Part shown: positions 29,592 through 40,729 of the stretch, one piece after another
Numbering within the stretch: position 1 is the first letter of the stretch
Layout: each line of letters starts with the position of its first letter
DNA from: Galeruca laticollis
Lineage: Eukaryota; Arthropoda; Insecta; Coleoptera; Chrysomelidae
Assembly: GCA_963921935.1 (NCBI GenBank)
Contig: OY998177.1
Span: forward strand, 25,055,926 to 25,119,925
DNA: 64,000 bases
Direction of reading: 5' to 3'
Translations under genes and position numbers: made by a program
Notes under the pieces: model-generated
Seen by the model: only the letters and a program-made list of their open reading frames with translations
Database searches by the model: none
Told to the model about the DNA's origin: nothing

Positions 29592-32013
29592 CCATCTGGA
29601 AGCTATGTGGTGTAAGATAAGCATGTTATGAAAATTGTTAGTTTTCAAGGCCCTGTTAGAAGGATACTGAAGATAAAGAACATGATCTCAACCTACATAC
29701 TGATAGGTACGTTGACTCAGGAAAGGTAAAATTTTTACAAGATTTGTGAACTGCGTTACATTGGCTCAGTAAAGGTAGAGTCTTTACAAGATGTTTGAAC
29801 TTAGTTGAAGAAATATGAACATTTATAAATAATAAAAATGAAAATGATCATGAATTAACTGACTCGCGCTAGCTGGTGGATTTAGGTTCCCATCATGGAA
29901 AAAATGAATGAATCAAGAAAAAAATATAGCTCTGTCGACTCAGAAATTTATTTGTTGATACCACATCTGCAAATGAAGTCTTTTGTGAGTTTCTGACAAA
30001 TGAAGAAAATGCAATGAGATGGGATATATGAGCAGTTTCACTTACCAAAAGTATAACCTGGAGGCGCTAATTACATCACTGGGTTTTATTTGAACTATTA
30101 TTATTAACATGCTAAATAACACTTAATTACTACATTATGATTGGAAATATAATACTGTATAATGATCTTGAATGCCCTGTTACAGCTGAATTAAGTACTA
30201 AAACTGACCAGCACAATTATACCTTATAACATGTTCGACCTTGATAGACTTGTTTACAATCCAAGCACAGTTGACATCGTTTTTTTCAGTAACCTTAATT
30301 CAATTCGAATTTTATACAATAACAAGGTTGTGAGTTCAACAGTGACAATGAATTAAATGTGTCAATATTTATTGTGTACCTTCAAATACCTTCCACTTGT
30401 TAAATGAATGTAATGGAACTAGCTGCATATATTGCAGATCTCGTTCAGGGAAAACAGAAGAACTAGAAATTTTGGACCTTAAGGATGATATTATGCTAAA
30501 ATCCTTAATATTATGGAACATTGTCGACAAGGAAAGACTCCCGTTTTTGAAAACCGTCTCGGATCTCGGGTGAACGTAGGTATTTATGCGAATTATTATT
30601 GCCAAACATGAATTTTATAAAATTAGGATCTAGACTCACCTATGAGGATCTTATTGCTAGAATGATTATCGTCATATTCTCCTGCGAGGCTCTGGCCAAT
30701 GAAATGCAATGAGAAATATTACACAAATTTTGTCTAAACTACCCAAAATGTCTCGGTTTTATCTAACACTCCGTATTATTTAGTAATGTTTGTTGGATGT
30801 GTGTAAATATTAGAGCGCCTTCTACTTTTTTGTTTCCATAAAACTAGAACGAAAGACCATTATTCGCTGAATACATTACAGACAAGTTTACGATTCTGAC
30901 ATATTTCTCGGGAGACTAATGTCATGATACGGTATCAGTGTTTGATTAACCGTAGAGAATGGTTATAGCCTCGCTTTTATTGCGGCTTTGAGGGATTTTA
31001 TTGAGGGGTGAAATTGATCAACCTTACGTTTTGAGAAGTAACACATGTTTTTTATCCATTAATAATTTTCACTATAATGGTTTCACGATAATTTGTGTTA
31101 AACGTTTTGATCGTTCTAATGAATTTAGTCGAGTACGTGGGGATTAGGATAGTAGATTATTTACTGTTGCAATTCCGTTTGAATTGCAACCACAAATCAT
31201 TTGGGAGTATGGATCATTAGTTATGGCAAATTATAATTATATAGTTTTTGAGTCCTATAGAGGTTCGAAATGTATTTTTACGTTACCAGTGTGGCCATCC
31301 TAATCTTTTTAGATCCTTTGTTCTATTTTTCGTCTGGCATGGAGGACTTTCGTCCTATATCTCATGATTCATTTCTCTTACTGATAGTCTTACTAACAGC
31401 TTTGCTCTTTCCATAGCCTTTTGTGTTTTGATTATTTTTTTTATTTTTTTTTATTAGAGTCCATGTTTGTACCTCGTATGTTGATATTAAGGTGATTGTT
31501 CACTCCCCACAATATTTTTTTCTATATTTTCTCCTTAAAGAAAATGTTGGCAATATCGTGATATATATCAACAAGATTATTTCATTCCCGATCGAGACGG
31601 CTCAACAAGAAAATTTTTATATATAGACAGTTGATTTTAATTTTGACGTTAATGTCACATTTCTCAATAAATGTTTATGTCAGTCAATATAATAGTTATT
31701 TTTCTATAGAAGCCAGTCTTTTAAAAAATACAGTCCAACTATATACGCAACAGGATTGTAATGACATAAATTCATTACTATAAAACTCGATTCAAGAAAC
31801 CAGTTAGCGCCGTGATGACGAGATACCCCACCAGAACAGCAGAGACCCCACGTCAGGATGCGCACGAAGAATCGACGGTAGAAGGGAAAGAGACTTTTCA
31901 CACTACCACTACGATGGATATAAAAATGCAAACCAACAGACGATGAGACGACTTGGTTTACGGACTCCTGCTCCTCCAAGTTCAGCCGCCTCCAGTGCGA
32001 AGCGTAGGTCGAG
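29592..32013. other. No recognisable gene
   Basis: About 2.4 kb. A 78-codon frame at 30369-30605 (minus) contains PRSETVFKNGSLSLSTMF and PERDLQYMQLVPLHSFNKW, which looks coding-like, but I cannot assign it. A 91-codon frame at 31704-31979 (minus) lies in the GC-richer lead-in to the 54-bp array. The rest is AT-rich. Confidence 0.45.
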
Positions 32014-32400
32014 GGTATTGACTTCAGCCTTAAACGCTTTACACTATCTTCCGCCGAGTGTTGTACTAAGTCGGAGTATTGATCCTACTTTATACATCAT
32101 TCATTAGAACGGCCGTTGGTTTCTGGTATTGACGGAAACGCGAACGATTGTTCAAACTGTTAGAAGAATTTCGGTGTGGTATTGACACAGTGAAAACTCT
32201 ACAGTATCTCCGTAGGGAAGCACCGTTAAGCCGGGTACTGACTGGCTATAAACGATCGCTTTAACTGTATAATTTCGGTGTGGTATTGACACGCCGTAAT
32301 AACTACAGTCCCTGCAAGCAGAAGTATTCATTAAGCTGGGTACTGACTAGCTACAAACGATACTCTCAAATCTTGAGACAAAAACCGAAAGAGTATTGAT
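32014..32400 (+). repeat. Array of GGTAYTGAC motifs every ~54 bp
   Basis: GGTATTGAC or a one- to two-base variant occurs at 32014, 32075, 32125, 32178, 32234, 32282, 32339 and 32392 (spacings 61, 50, 53, 56, 48, 57, 53). Between 32168 and 32370 a higher-order pair of ~105-bp units can be aligned (AATTTCGGTGTGGTATTGAC repeated, then GGGTACTGACT plus GCTATAAACGAT or GCTACAAACGAT). Elsewhere only the motif is kept. The region is noticeably GC-richer than its surroundings and has no long open frame. Confidence 0.75.
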
Positions 32401-34539
32401 CCGCCGGTTGCTCATATCCCTGGCTGACTGAACATTCCACAGGACGTAGAGAGTCCCGTACACCGTCGAGTAAACGCCGGAATCGAAATACACACCGCTA
32501 TAGTTTCACCTACATACTATTCGGACCATCAGTACCTATCAATCGACGAAAGGATACGGACCGTCGAAGCGTGACCTTCAAAATATTTACGTACCGGAGA
32601 AATATATAGAATATTGAATTTTAGTTTATTTTTGTCGTTTTAAATAATATTAATTTTTAGAAATAAATCAGTTAATTTAATTGAACTCTGTCTCCTTTGG
32701 GCTTACCTGGGCAGTACGCATTACAGGATGCATCAATGAAACATACTTGTTCTCAGATACTGTGGTATTTTGGCGTTGCTTAGGCTTAGTACCTACTTCA
32801 ATTTTCGATTTATTGCGTACCTATACCAATCTAGATCTCCTTTCAAATTCAGCCCTTTGCTTTGAAAAAATAGTCAGTCTTGTGGAACATATTGAGTGCT
32901 TTCGCAAACAAAATACCATTTGCAATGTAAAATCTGACGTAGGCTAACCGGTCTCTTTAAATGATCAATATCTGGCAACTGATTGTATGTATAACGGATT
33001 TGTCACTAGTTTGGAGTCTACTGAAACACCAAATAAGAATCTATCGAATTTCACTATTTCTCCAAGTACACTATTAACTAAAATATCAATCACTATCACT
33101 ATCACTATTACAGTTCGTTCTTTGAGAACAAAATAATTTTTCTTTTAATAATTTCGAACATACAAGATCAAGAAAATATATCCGCTATTTAAGCATAAAA
33201 ACTCGTATAAGCAGGTAAGAAGAACAAATTCCTGATGAAAATTTTAATGCGTTGGTAGTGTAAGTATCCAAGTAGCTCGAAATTTGATCTGTGTAAGATG
33301 AGAATCCTTGAAACGAGGCGGCATACAATGCGAGATTTAAATAACCCTACTTACATTACACCGCCCTTTTTTAACAAAGTTTTTTGTTGACGGTTTTTGT
33401 ATAAGCTTATATCATATACAGGATGTTGAAGAACGGGTGTGCCTGCCTTGCTTTCTTCCTTATTCAACATCGTTCGACTTTGCGGAAGGAATAAAAAAAT
33501 GTATGTTAAATTTTATTTAATAATTTATTCAATGGAGAATATTTTTATTTCATTATGTAATATGTAATTGTCCTCATTATTCCTTTCTCACTAGGATATA
33601 ATAAATCCAATATTAAAAAACCTCTACGATTTAACAGTTTCAGGCGAGAAAAGAAAGATAATCAATACCAAATTAACACGTGCACTGCCTCAGGAATCTT
33701 GGGCGACTTAATGTTTTTATAAAACTGGTTTATTTTATCAGAATAAATTGTGTAGTTGAAGCTGCATAGAACAAAAAGCTTTAGGAGAAATGCTTGTTGA
33801 AAGCTCAACCACAAGATAATTAACAACAACAACAACAATTCAAACAGGAGCTGAGGAGAAAAATGAATGAGGTGAGAAATAGAAGCTGGAAAATATTATT
33901 TCTTAAATTTGGAAGGTATATATAAGGAACAAGAGACCCAAAGGTTTGTTAGGCATGGAATATAATAACAAAGAAAGCCCATACATACAATAAAAAACAA
34001 TGAAAGTAGCTTCACAAAGATTTTCTAACGAAAGATTGATAATAATTTAGAACTATTAAACATTTAGGAGAGCATGGAGAATAATAGCCAGAAATGCAAA
34101 TTGAAAATATTTAGGACACAATAAAGACATTGAAGAACAAAATATCAGCAGAACCAGGAGAACGTAATGATCAACAATTAATTAGAAAAATTCACGTAGA
34201 ATATTCGAAAAATTCTAGATAAATAAACTGAAATATATATGGGACATCAGGATAATTTTTAGAAGATTTTGTGGATAGACACAATAAATCAGAATAGAAA
34301 ACAATATAATGGGCAAAATTAGGGAATATTGGGCAGGATTTACGGTCTTTTATGACGATAAATGCTTGGCAAGAAATCTAGAAAAGCATTCAACAAACTC
34401 AGACTACTACAACTGCAGCCTCTTACGCTTGCGACACAGAATAGTGGGCTACGTTTACTAATGTACGACAGAGACCCTAGAAGCCTTTAATGTACCGTCA
34501 AGGCGCATACTTTATATAGATAAAGTTAGGAATTATGAC
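32401..34539. other. No recognisable gene
   Basis: The GC-richer character persists to about 32590. An 88-codon frame at 32681-32947 (plus) is unrecognised; the complementary strand also stays readable for much of this length. An (AAC)n microsatellite lies at 33822-33836. The remainder is AT-rich with A-rich runs. Confidence 0.45.
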
Positions 34540-34740
34540 ATTCTGAGAAAATCTGGATTGGTGTGGTCAAGAGAGCAAAAATTGATTATCCTAATAATAT
34601 TTTGAAGGGGAAAGGCTACAGTTCTCCTCAACTGATCATTTAGGGAATGATTGAAGACAAGGATAGAACAAGTCGTAAGTAGTTGTCGTGGTTAATAATG
34701 GTTACGCGCAAATGACACGAGAGACCGTTGCCACGCTGCC
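34540..34740 (+). pseudogene. R4/RTE-like reverse transcriptase C-terminal scrap
   Basis: Plus-strand readings NYDILRKSGLVWSREQ and then SPQLIIxGMIEDKDRTSRK, SWLIMVTR resemble the tail found in R4/RTE-like elements (L-L-Q-L-I-x-x-G-K-I-E-G-K-R-G-R-G-R, then S-W-L-x-N). It is short and has two stops, so the assignment is tentative. Confidence 0.35.
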
Positions 34741-35059
34741 AGGTTTAATGTTAAGATAATTACCAAGGAACCCTAGGTAAAAGCTCCAATTTTCGACACC
34801 TGAAGGAGCTTATGGAACTAACCCTAAATTAATCAATCTGTGAGAAAATCATTAGTTGTAGTGCATAGCCCCTCGCGAAATAATCTTGATGCTCGGTCAA
34901 TAATAACAGTCTTCACTACTTTGGTGTATGTATAATATACTATTGTATCAACCTTAATAGAACAATTACGTATAAGAGAAAAAAGTTAAATTTGTACTAC
35001 ATTCTGATTACTGGCAGCCGAAAATTTAGCGAAGTTCTAATCTTCGGCACTTTTTATGA

Positions 35060-36000
35060 CCTATTATCGGCATAGGTGAAATAGAGGGAAAAAACAATAG
35101 ACAGAAGTACTAGTGTTAAATATTTATTTAAGACTAGGAGCATAATTTGGAGATGAGATGTGAAATATATCGAGTCGGAGATATTATTATATGCAAAAAT
35201 GATGTCTAACTCGGGATCTAAAGGACTCCTTCTTAAGTTTAAATGGGTGACCTCTCAGTCTAAGATCAGTTGTTGAATAGAAACATACATAGATTGAAGA
35301 TCACCAAAGTTGCTCTTAATGATTTTATAACATAATATCAAGTCTCGCCGAAGTCGACGGTCTTGAAACGAGATGAGATTCGCCCCGATCAGTCGCTCCT
35401 CATATGAAGGCCTTACGCGACCGAATGCAAGTCTAGTAGCCCTTCTTTGCACGTTTTCTAATAAAACTTGGTCGGGAATGAGATCAGGATATCACACAGG
35501 ACCCGCATATTCTAAAATAGGACGCACTTAACATTTGTACAGTTTACAGTAAGTTTCAAGTGACACTCTAGATAACGATTTTTGTATCAGATAGAGTCTG
35601 GATTTCGCGCGGTTGCATACGGACACAAACTGTTCACTCCACGATAAATTTGAGTTCACTAAGATGCCTAGGTCATCATGGCTGGTAACCGTATTTAGTA
35701 ACTGCCCATTTAAGTTGTATGATAAATTGGGATTGGTCTTGCCAATACATTACATTTATTATTGTTCAGGGGAAGCAACCAGTCCAAACACCACCGCTGT
35801 ATAGTGTGTAGGTCATTTTGGAGGGTGAGATGGTCTCTTGAGAAGTTAGCAAATATTTTTGTGTCATCGGCATAAAAAGAAACTGAGTTTGAGACCAATA
35901 TTTGAAGATCGCTTGCGTAAACAACAAACAGCAATTCTGTCAACCCCACATTCTTTTCATGGAAATATCGAAGACAAGTTGTACACAAACGTATATCGAT
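35060..36000 (-). pseudogene. CR1-like reverse transcriptase, 5'-truncated
   Basis: Minus-strand order: LLFVVYASDLQIL, SVSFYADDTKIFANFSRDHL (catalytic YADD intact), LHTIQRWCLDWLLPLNNNKC, then with a frame change SHDDLGILVNSNLSWSEQFV, KSRLYLIQKSLSRVSLETYC, VRPILEYAGPV, VQRRATRLAFGRVRPSYEER and RRLRRDLILCYKIIKSNFGD. This is the second half of a CR1/L2-type polymerase. The copy begins abruptly at about 36000, immediately next to the pogo-like gene. Stops occur near 35515 and 35750. Confidence 0.8.
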
Positions 36001-36054
36001 CTTTCTGGCAGTGTCGGATAAAGAGAAATACCATGATTCTTCTGATTCTGGTAC

Positions 36055-37215
36055 TTTATCACGAGATTCATATTGATCTTAAGGATTTTCTTGATCTGGA
36101 GGTATCTTAGCGATCGCTTGCCGTTGTTCTTTGAAACATTTAGAGAATTCTATGTTTTCAGCATTGAAAGGAACCAGACCACGGGTTGTAAAGCCACTCT
36201 TGACGATAGGAAAATTATTCATTTTCTGCAATATTGTCTGAAGAATAATAACAGCAAATAAATCTTTGGTGATTTTTATCCATTATTCTCCATTCTTCAG
36301 CGAATCTCACTCTTTTTCCATTCCATTTTTGAAGGACGGAATACAGCTACATCTAAATTTTGCAGATTATGAGTAGCATTCGGACAAAGAGATATCAAAA
36401 TTATATTTACTTTTGAACAAAATTCACTAAGTGCTAAATTTAGATGCGAGGTATGACAGTCTAAAAACAGTATTACAGGGAATTGTATATTGGCCGCCAC
36501 AGCCCAAGGATAAAAACATTAGCACATGTGGAAAGTCTTGTCAGTAATCCAACCATTTTCTAATTTTTCAAGTCCCCAGTGTTATGGAACTTTATCAACA
36601 ACACTTAGGAATCCTTGTGTATTTATACTCTATCATGGGAGGGGGAAGACCGTTACCAGAGGTACTACATGTTATTAGGGCTGTTGGGCAGTCCATGTCA
36701 TAATTTATAACAAAATAATAAAAAGTCTTCTCCTCTTTCCTAACAAGAACTTTGTCTCCTTTAGGACTAAGGAAGAAGGCCGTCTCATTGCAGTTAACAA
36801 CGCGACTTGGATCTTGTAATACGTATATAGAACGTATTTGTTTTGTTAAATGACTCTTCACTTCTTTGAATCAATCACGATTTCTCTTCTCTTCGAGGTC
36901 TCTCGGACATATTAGATTCTGTAAAATTGTTGCGTCTACCCAATTCTTTTTGATTGAATGCTGAACAATATCCAGTAACTCTTAGAGGGATATGTACAAC
37001 CTGAAATTCTAAATAACCATGTAAGAACCATATTTTCTTCTTCCGGAGTGAGGATTGTATGTGGATCAGATTCTTTGTTTAGAGAAGCTTTACCTTTATC
37101 TTGAAGGGTTGATCTGGATACCTTATGTACTTTACTGACAGTTTTGAAAAGGCGAATAGCTTTATTTGCATTATTTAACGCTTCGGATGAATACTGGATT
37201 ATTTTCTTTTCTTCC
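36055..37215 (-). pseudogene. Pogo-like (Tc1/mariner superfamily) transposase, broken
   Basis: Starts with MEEKKIIQYSSEALNNANKA and AIRLFKTVSKVHKVSRSTLQ, a CENP-B/psq-type DNA-binding helix-turn-helix, followed by a second helix set (LTPEEENMVLTWLF). The DDE core shows VVNCNETAFFLSPKG, where the first catalytic Asp of the usual N-x-D-E-T is Asn; VILFLDCHTSHLN (second Asp present) and LQNLDVAVFRPSK (third Asp present). The C-terminus KSGFTTRGLVPFNAENIEF reaches about 36060. Stops and frameshifts near 36510-36600 and 36870-36940 split it. Family role: cut-and-paste transposition at TA. Confidence 0.85.
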
Positions 37216-37324
37216 ATGTCTTTTCATAGCTGACGAAACGAACACCAATTACCGCTACAGAAATGCTCCAAATATCGGCTCACATATGTCAGCAAAACTA
37301 AATGTGTAACTAACAAATATACGG

Positions 37325-37459
37325 GGTGCCGATGATTGGTCATTCGTATATTTAATTCAATTATAACACGAGAAAAGATACTATACACTATAATGCATGA
37401 GTTTAGCAAAAGAGAACCAGGGTTCAAACACATCATGCGTTTGACCAATTATCGGCACC
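37325..37459. repeat. Short element with 19-bp inverted ends (GGGTGCCGATNATTGGTCA)
   Basis: GGGTGCCGATGATTGGTCA at 37325-37343 is matched at 18 of 19 positions by the reverse complement of 37441-37459. A partial third copy, ATGCCGATGATAGG, follows at 37461, another, CTGCCGATAGTTGG, lies near 37843, and CCTATTATCGGCATAGG lies at 35060-35076 beyond the other end of the pogo-like region. The copies near both sides of the pogo-like gene suggest that these are pogo termini or a MITE derived from them. Confidence 0.55.
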
Positions 37460-37479
37460 CATGCCGATGATAGGATACC

Positions 37480-39194
37480 ATTTTATCATACCATTTTATA
37501 TAAAAAAGTATACTTACCAAATAATCCAGAACACAATACAAGTGTCTATTAGATAATATATTAAACAGTAGAAAAATTATTTGAAACTTCCACTATTCCT
37601 AAGATGTACAACAAGGAAAATTTCGCGGTAAGACAAAACAAGAACTGGCAGTGTTTGAGCTTTTTTTACTGATTTCCGGTTACAAAAGATCAAAGGTTCG
37701 CATTTTCCAAAGGGCGGGTGAATGATGTGAGAGCAGTAGAGATGACTTATATTTTACGAAATTCAGATGGGAATCTTATTATTCGATCAGATTTCAAGAG
37801 ATTGCCGTTCAGATCAGATTTCAAGAAAGTGCCGTTCATTGGTTCACTGCCGATAGTTGGAGTTTTCATCCTATGAAGAATTACGAAGAAAGAAGACGAT
37901 ACCAAAGAAAAACGAACAATATTGGAAGAAAACTAAGTTTTTGAAGCTAGTTTTGGTTGCCAAATTATAATTCCAACAAGTTATTCTGAATCTATAACTT
38001 GAGCATGACTGGAAAATTATGAAGAAATTAACAGTATACTGAGCGAACAGAACATATCTAATAAATTTCACTTTTAAAGATTCATGTTAGATGAATATCG
38101 TAACATCCAAACTCTTCTAGATTGTTCTAACTTATTATGATGATTATAACTTGGCCTAGATGCAATTTATAAGACCTTTTTAGCCGTCGGTAACGCATAG
38201 ATGGTCATAAATAGGGCGATAGTCTCGATTCGAAATCACTTAGTGCTACACTTCATCTTTGTTCTGAGATTAACTTGCACGAACATTGCATCTTATACAA
38301 GCCTTCTGAAATCATTAAAAACAAACAATCCTTTATTCTGGATTGATTACCTGTATATGATTAACACAATATTTCATGTCTCAAGATATCCGCCACTGAG
38401 TATTCTGTCGTTGAAGCTTCGTTTTACTACCACTTTAATTCGACTAATTCGGTCGATAGAACTATCGGAGTACGTTTACTGATTATTCATTATACAAATC
38501 CGTCCCTGTTCCGGTATTGACTCAAATAATCGTTGCAACTCCGTGCACAGCCCGTGGGCCTACAGACGGGCCATTATTAAATTTGTCTTCATTTTGATAT
38601 TTAATCGTTTTATGGTGAGCTTTGTCGTCAAAGCTCAGCGTGTTTTCGAGACTCGAGGCTCTCTCAATTAACGTCCTTAATTAAAGATGCTTCAATTAAT
38701 TTTGACTCGGATCCTAAAGGTTGGCGATTCCTTGTTTTACCAGATTATTGCCTGAAATTATGTGTTTGAATTTGGTCGTTAGACTAGGAAAACAACCGAG
38801 ATATTTGTGTGAGGCAGTTGCTGAATATTAATTATTTACACTGGAAGAAAAGGGAAATATTGAAGATATTATAATTAGGCATTAAGTATTAAGATAAACA
38901 ATATATTATTACACAGAACAATATAGAGTTTTCCTTACTGCAACGCCCTCAGGGTACTCAAGACATTCCTAGAGAGAAAATTTCAATAATTTGATTATTA
39001 AACACAAGAAATTGAATCACTATTCGAAATATTTAATTGCAATGATGGATATATCTAGTTACATTGCAGGAGGACTGTAGACTCTATCACCTGGGTAGGC
39101 ATAAATATATCTATTTGCGACAAGTACAGTGTCTGAGATAAATCTTAGATTCATAATTATTAGTGTAGTTCCGGTACGATCAACTCTGAAGTAG
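37480..39194. other. No recognisable gene
   Basis: A 93-codon plus-strand frame at 38201-38482 and a 66-codon minus-strand frame at 37871-38071 are unassigned. One isolated CCGGTATTGACTC near 38511 resembles the motif of the 32014-32400 array. The last part (38940-39190) may belong to the copia remnant. Confidence 0.45.
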
Positions 39195-40480
39195 ATTGTA
39201 AGTCTCTAAACCAAACGACCTCCTTGTATTTGTCTATATGAATTAAAAAAACTAATAAGGAAGCTATCAAAAACTTCATACTTGCTTCAGCAAATATATT
39301 CATGTTTTCTGGTAATATCAAGACATAGTTGGCTCCTCCCCATTAGGACACAGACATGGGTCCACATATATCAGAATGAACTATCTCTAGCCACAGTGTG
39401 GCTCGTGTACCCACATTCTTAAATAGCAAACTAGTTTGTTTATCTTTGATACAACGAATACATGGTTCAGTGCCAGAACTTCAAAATTCCACACGATCAG
39501 CTAATGCACGTGTGAGTTGCATGGAAATCCAGCTAGGGTGGTCCATTCTCAAATGCCATTTTCGTTCAGATATCACATTCACTACTTCAGTTCTTACATT
39601 ATTCTCCAGAAGCTACTACATTACTTTGATTAATCATGTCACATCTATCTTGAAGTCATTTCAGTCACCGATAACAAGTTTATTCTCAGATCTGGCACAT
39701 ATAAAACCTTGGATACCTCTGTCTTTGCATCTCAAAAGTTCACCATTTTCTGTAGAAACTTCAAACCATTCTTTTTGAAGAGACACGCGAGAGGAAGATC
39801 CAGTGTCTATAAACCATTCTGTATTATGAGAAGTAACACTTGACAGAGCTGTTATTAAAACACTAGAAGCCTGTGAAGTGGTTTTTTGTCCTTATTACCT
39901 TAAGCAGAGCGTTGTGGCTTATTACTTTGTGAATATTCATTATAATATTTTGGGTGGCCTATTTTGCCACATTTATATCATTTCCCCTAAATTTTTCTTA
40001 GGAATAAGTTGATGTACTACTTTTAATTCCAGAAATAGGGCACTCTCCTAGACGTCCGTCTTGAAGTCCCTTTGCAGAAGAATGTTTCTAATCATGTCCG
40101 CAGTAACTTTCTAATGCCATTATCATGTTATTCGCTGAGTCCATTGAGAATTATGACACCAATGAATTCATCTTCTAATTCGGCACCAATTTCTGATAGA
40201 CCTTGACCAAGACCTTCAATTTCAATCAAGTATTTTTCCAAACTTTCGAAGATAGCTAGCGAAATTCTAAACAGTTTTCTTAGTAAAGTAATAAACCTGG
40301 ATAACACCTTATCTTCATATATTTAGCCGTTTTGCAACTTTTAACCATTGGGTGTAATCGTTCAAATATCATTAGGCATATTTTAGCTCTGGCTATGGAA
40401 TCTTTTTCTTCATCAAACTAATTAATTTCTTCATCCAGTTTAACTTTCTCCTATAACCATAGATATAAGTCTAAAATGAA
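39195..40480 (-). pseudogene. Ty1/copia retrotransposon Gag to pre-integrase region, decayed
   Basis: Minus-strand readings: FDEEKDSIARAKICLMIFER and ESLEKYLIEIEGLGQGLSEI (Gag), YKCGKIGHPKYYNEYSQSNK (a zinc knuckle with one Cys lost), then WHLRMDHPSWISMQLTRAL, EPCIRCIKDKQTSLLF and LEIVHSDICGPMSVS, the Gag-pre-integrase zinc domain and the start of the integrase core. The protease lies in between but its DTG/DSG is hard to read (about 39790-39850, SSSRVS-like). Frequent stops and frameshifts indicate an old copy. No LTR recognised. Confidence 0.7.
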
Positions 40481-40607
40481 GCTGCCAACTGATATGCTAT
40501 GTCAATTTTGAAGAATATAGCTCTACTAATAATTTATTATAATATAATACTTGTTGAAGATTAGAAAATCTTGAATTATATTGTTTACGATGCTTTAATA
40601 GTTATTT

Positions 40608-40729
40608 GTAAAACAAGTGACACAATGACCCGTTTTGTAGTACGAGTGAAGTTTTCACAACGAACCGCGAAGCGGCGAGTTGTGCAAATCACGAGTACTA
40701 CAGAAAGTCATTGTGGCACAAGTTTTACA
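40608..40729. repeat. Short palindromic element with GC-richer loop
   Basis: Arms of about 41 bp (40608-40649 and 40690-40729) both carry, on complementary strands, GTAAAAC, CACAATGAC and TGTAGTAC. The loop has CGAACCGCGAAGCGGCGAG. Structure resembles 4994-5102, the sequence differs. Confidence 0.65.

Noticed and set aside
31704..31979. 91-codon minus-strand frame as a host gene
   Set aside because: No motif, no splice or promoter context, and it borders the 54-bp motif array.
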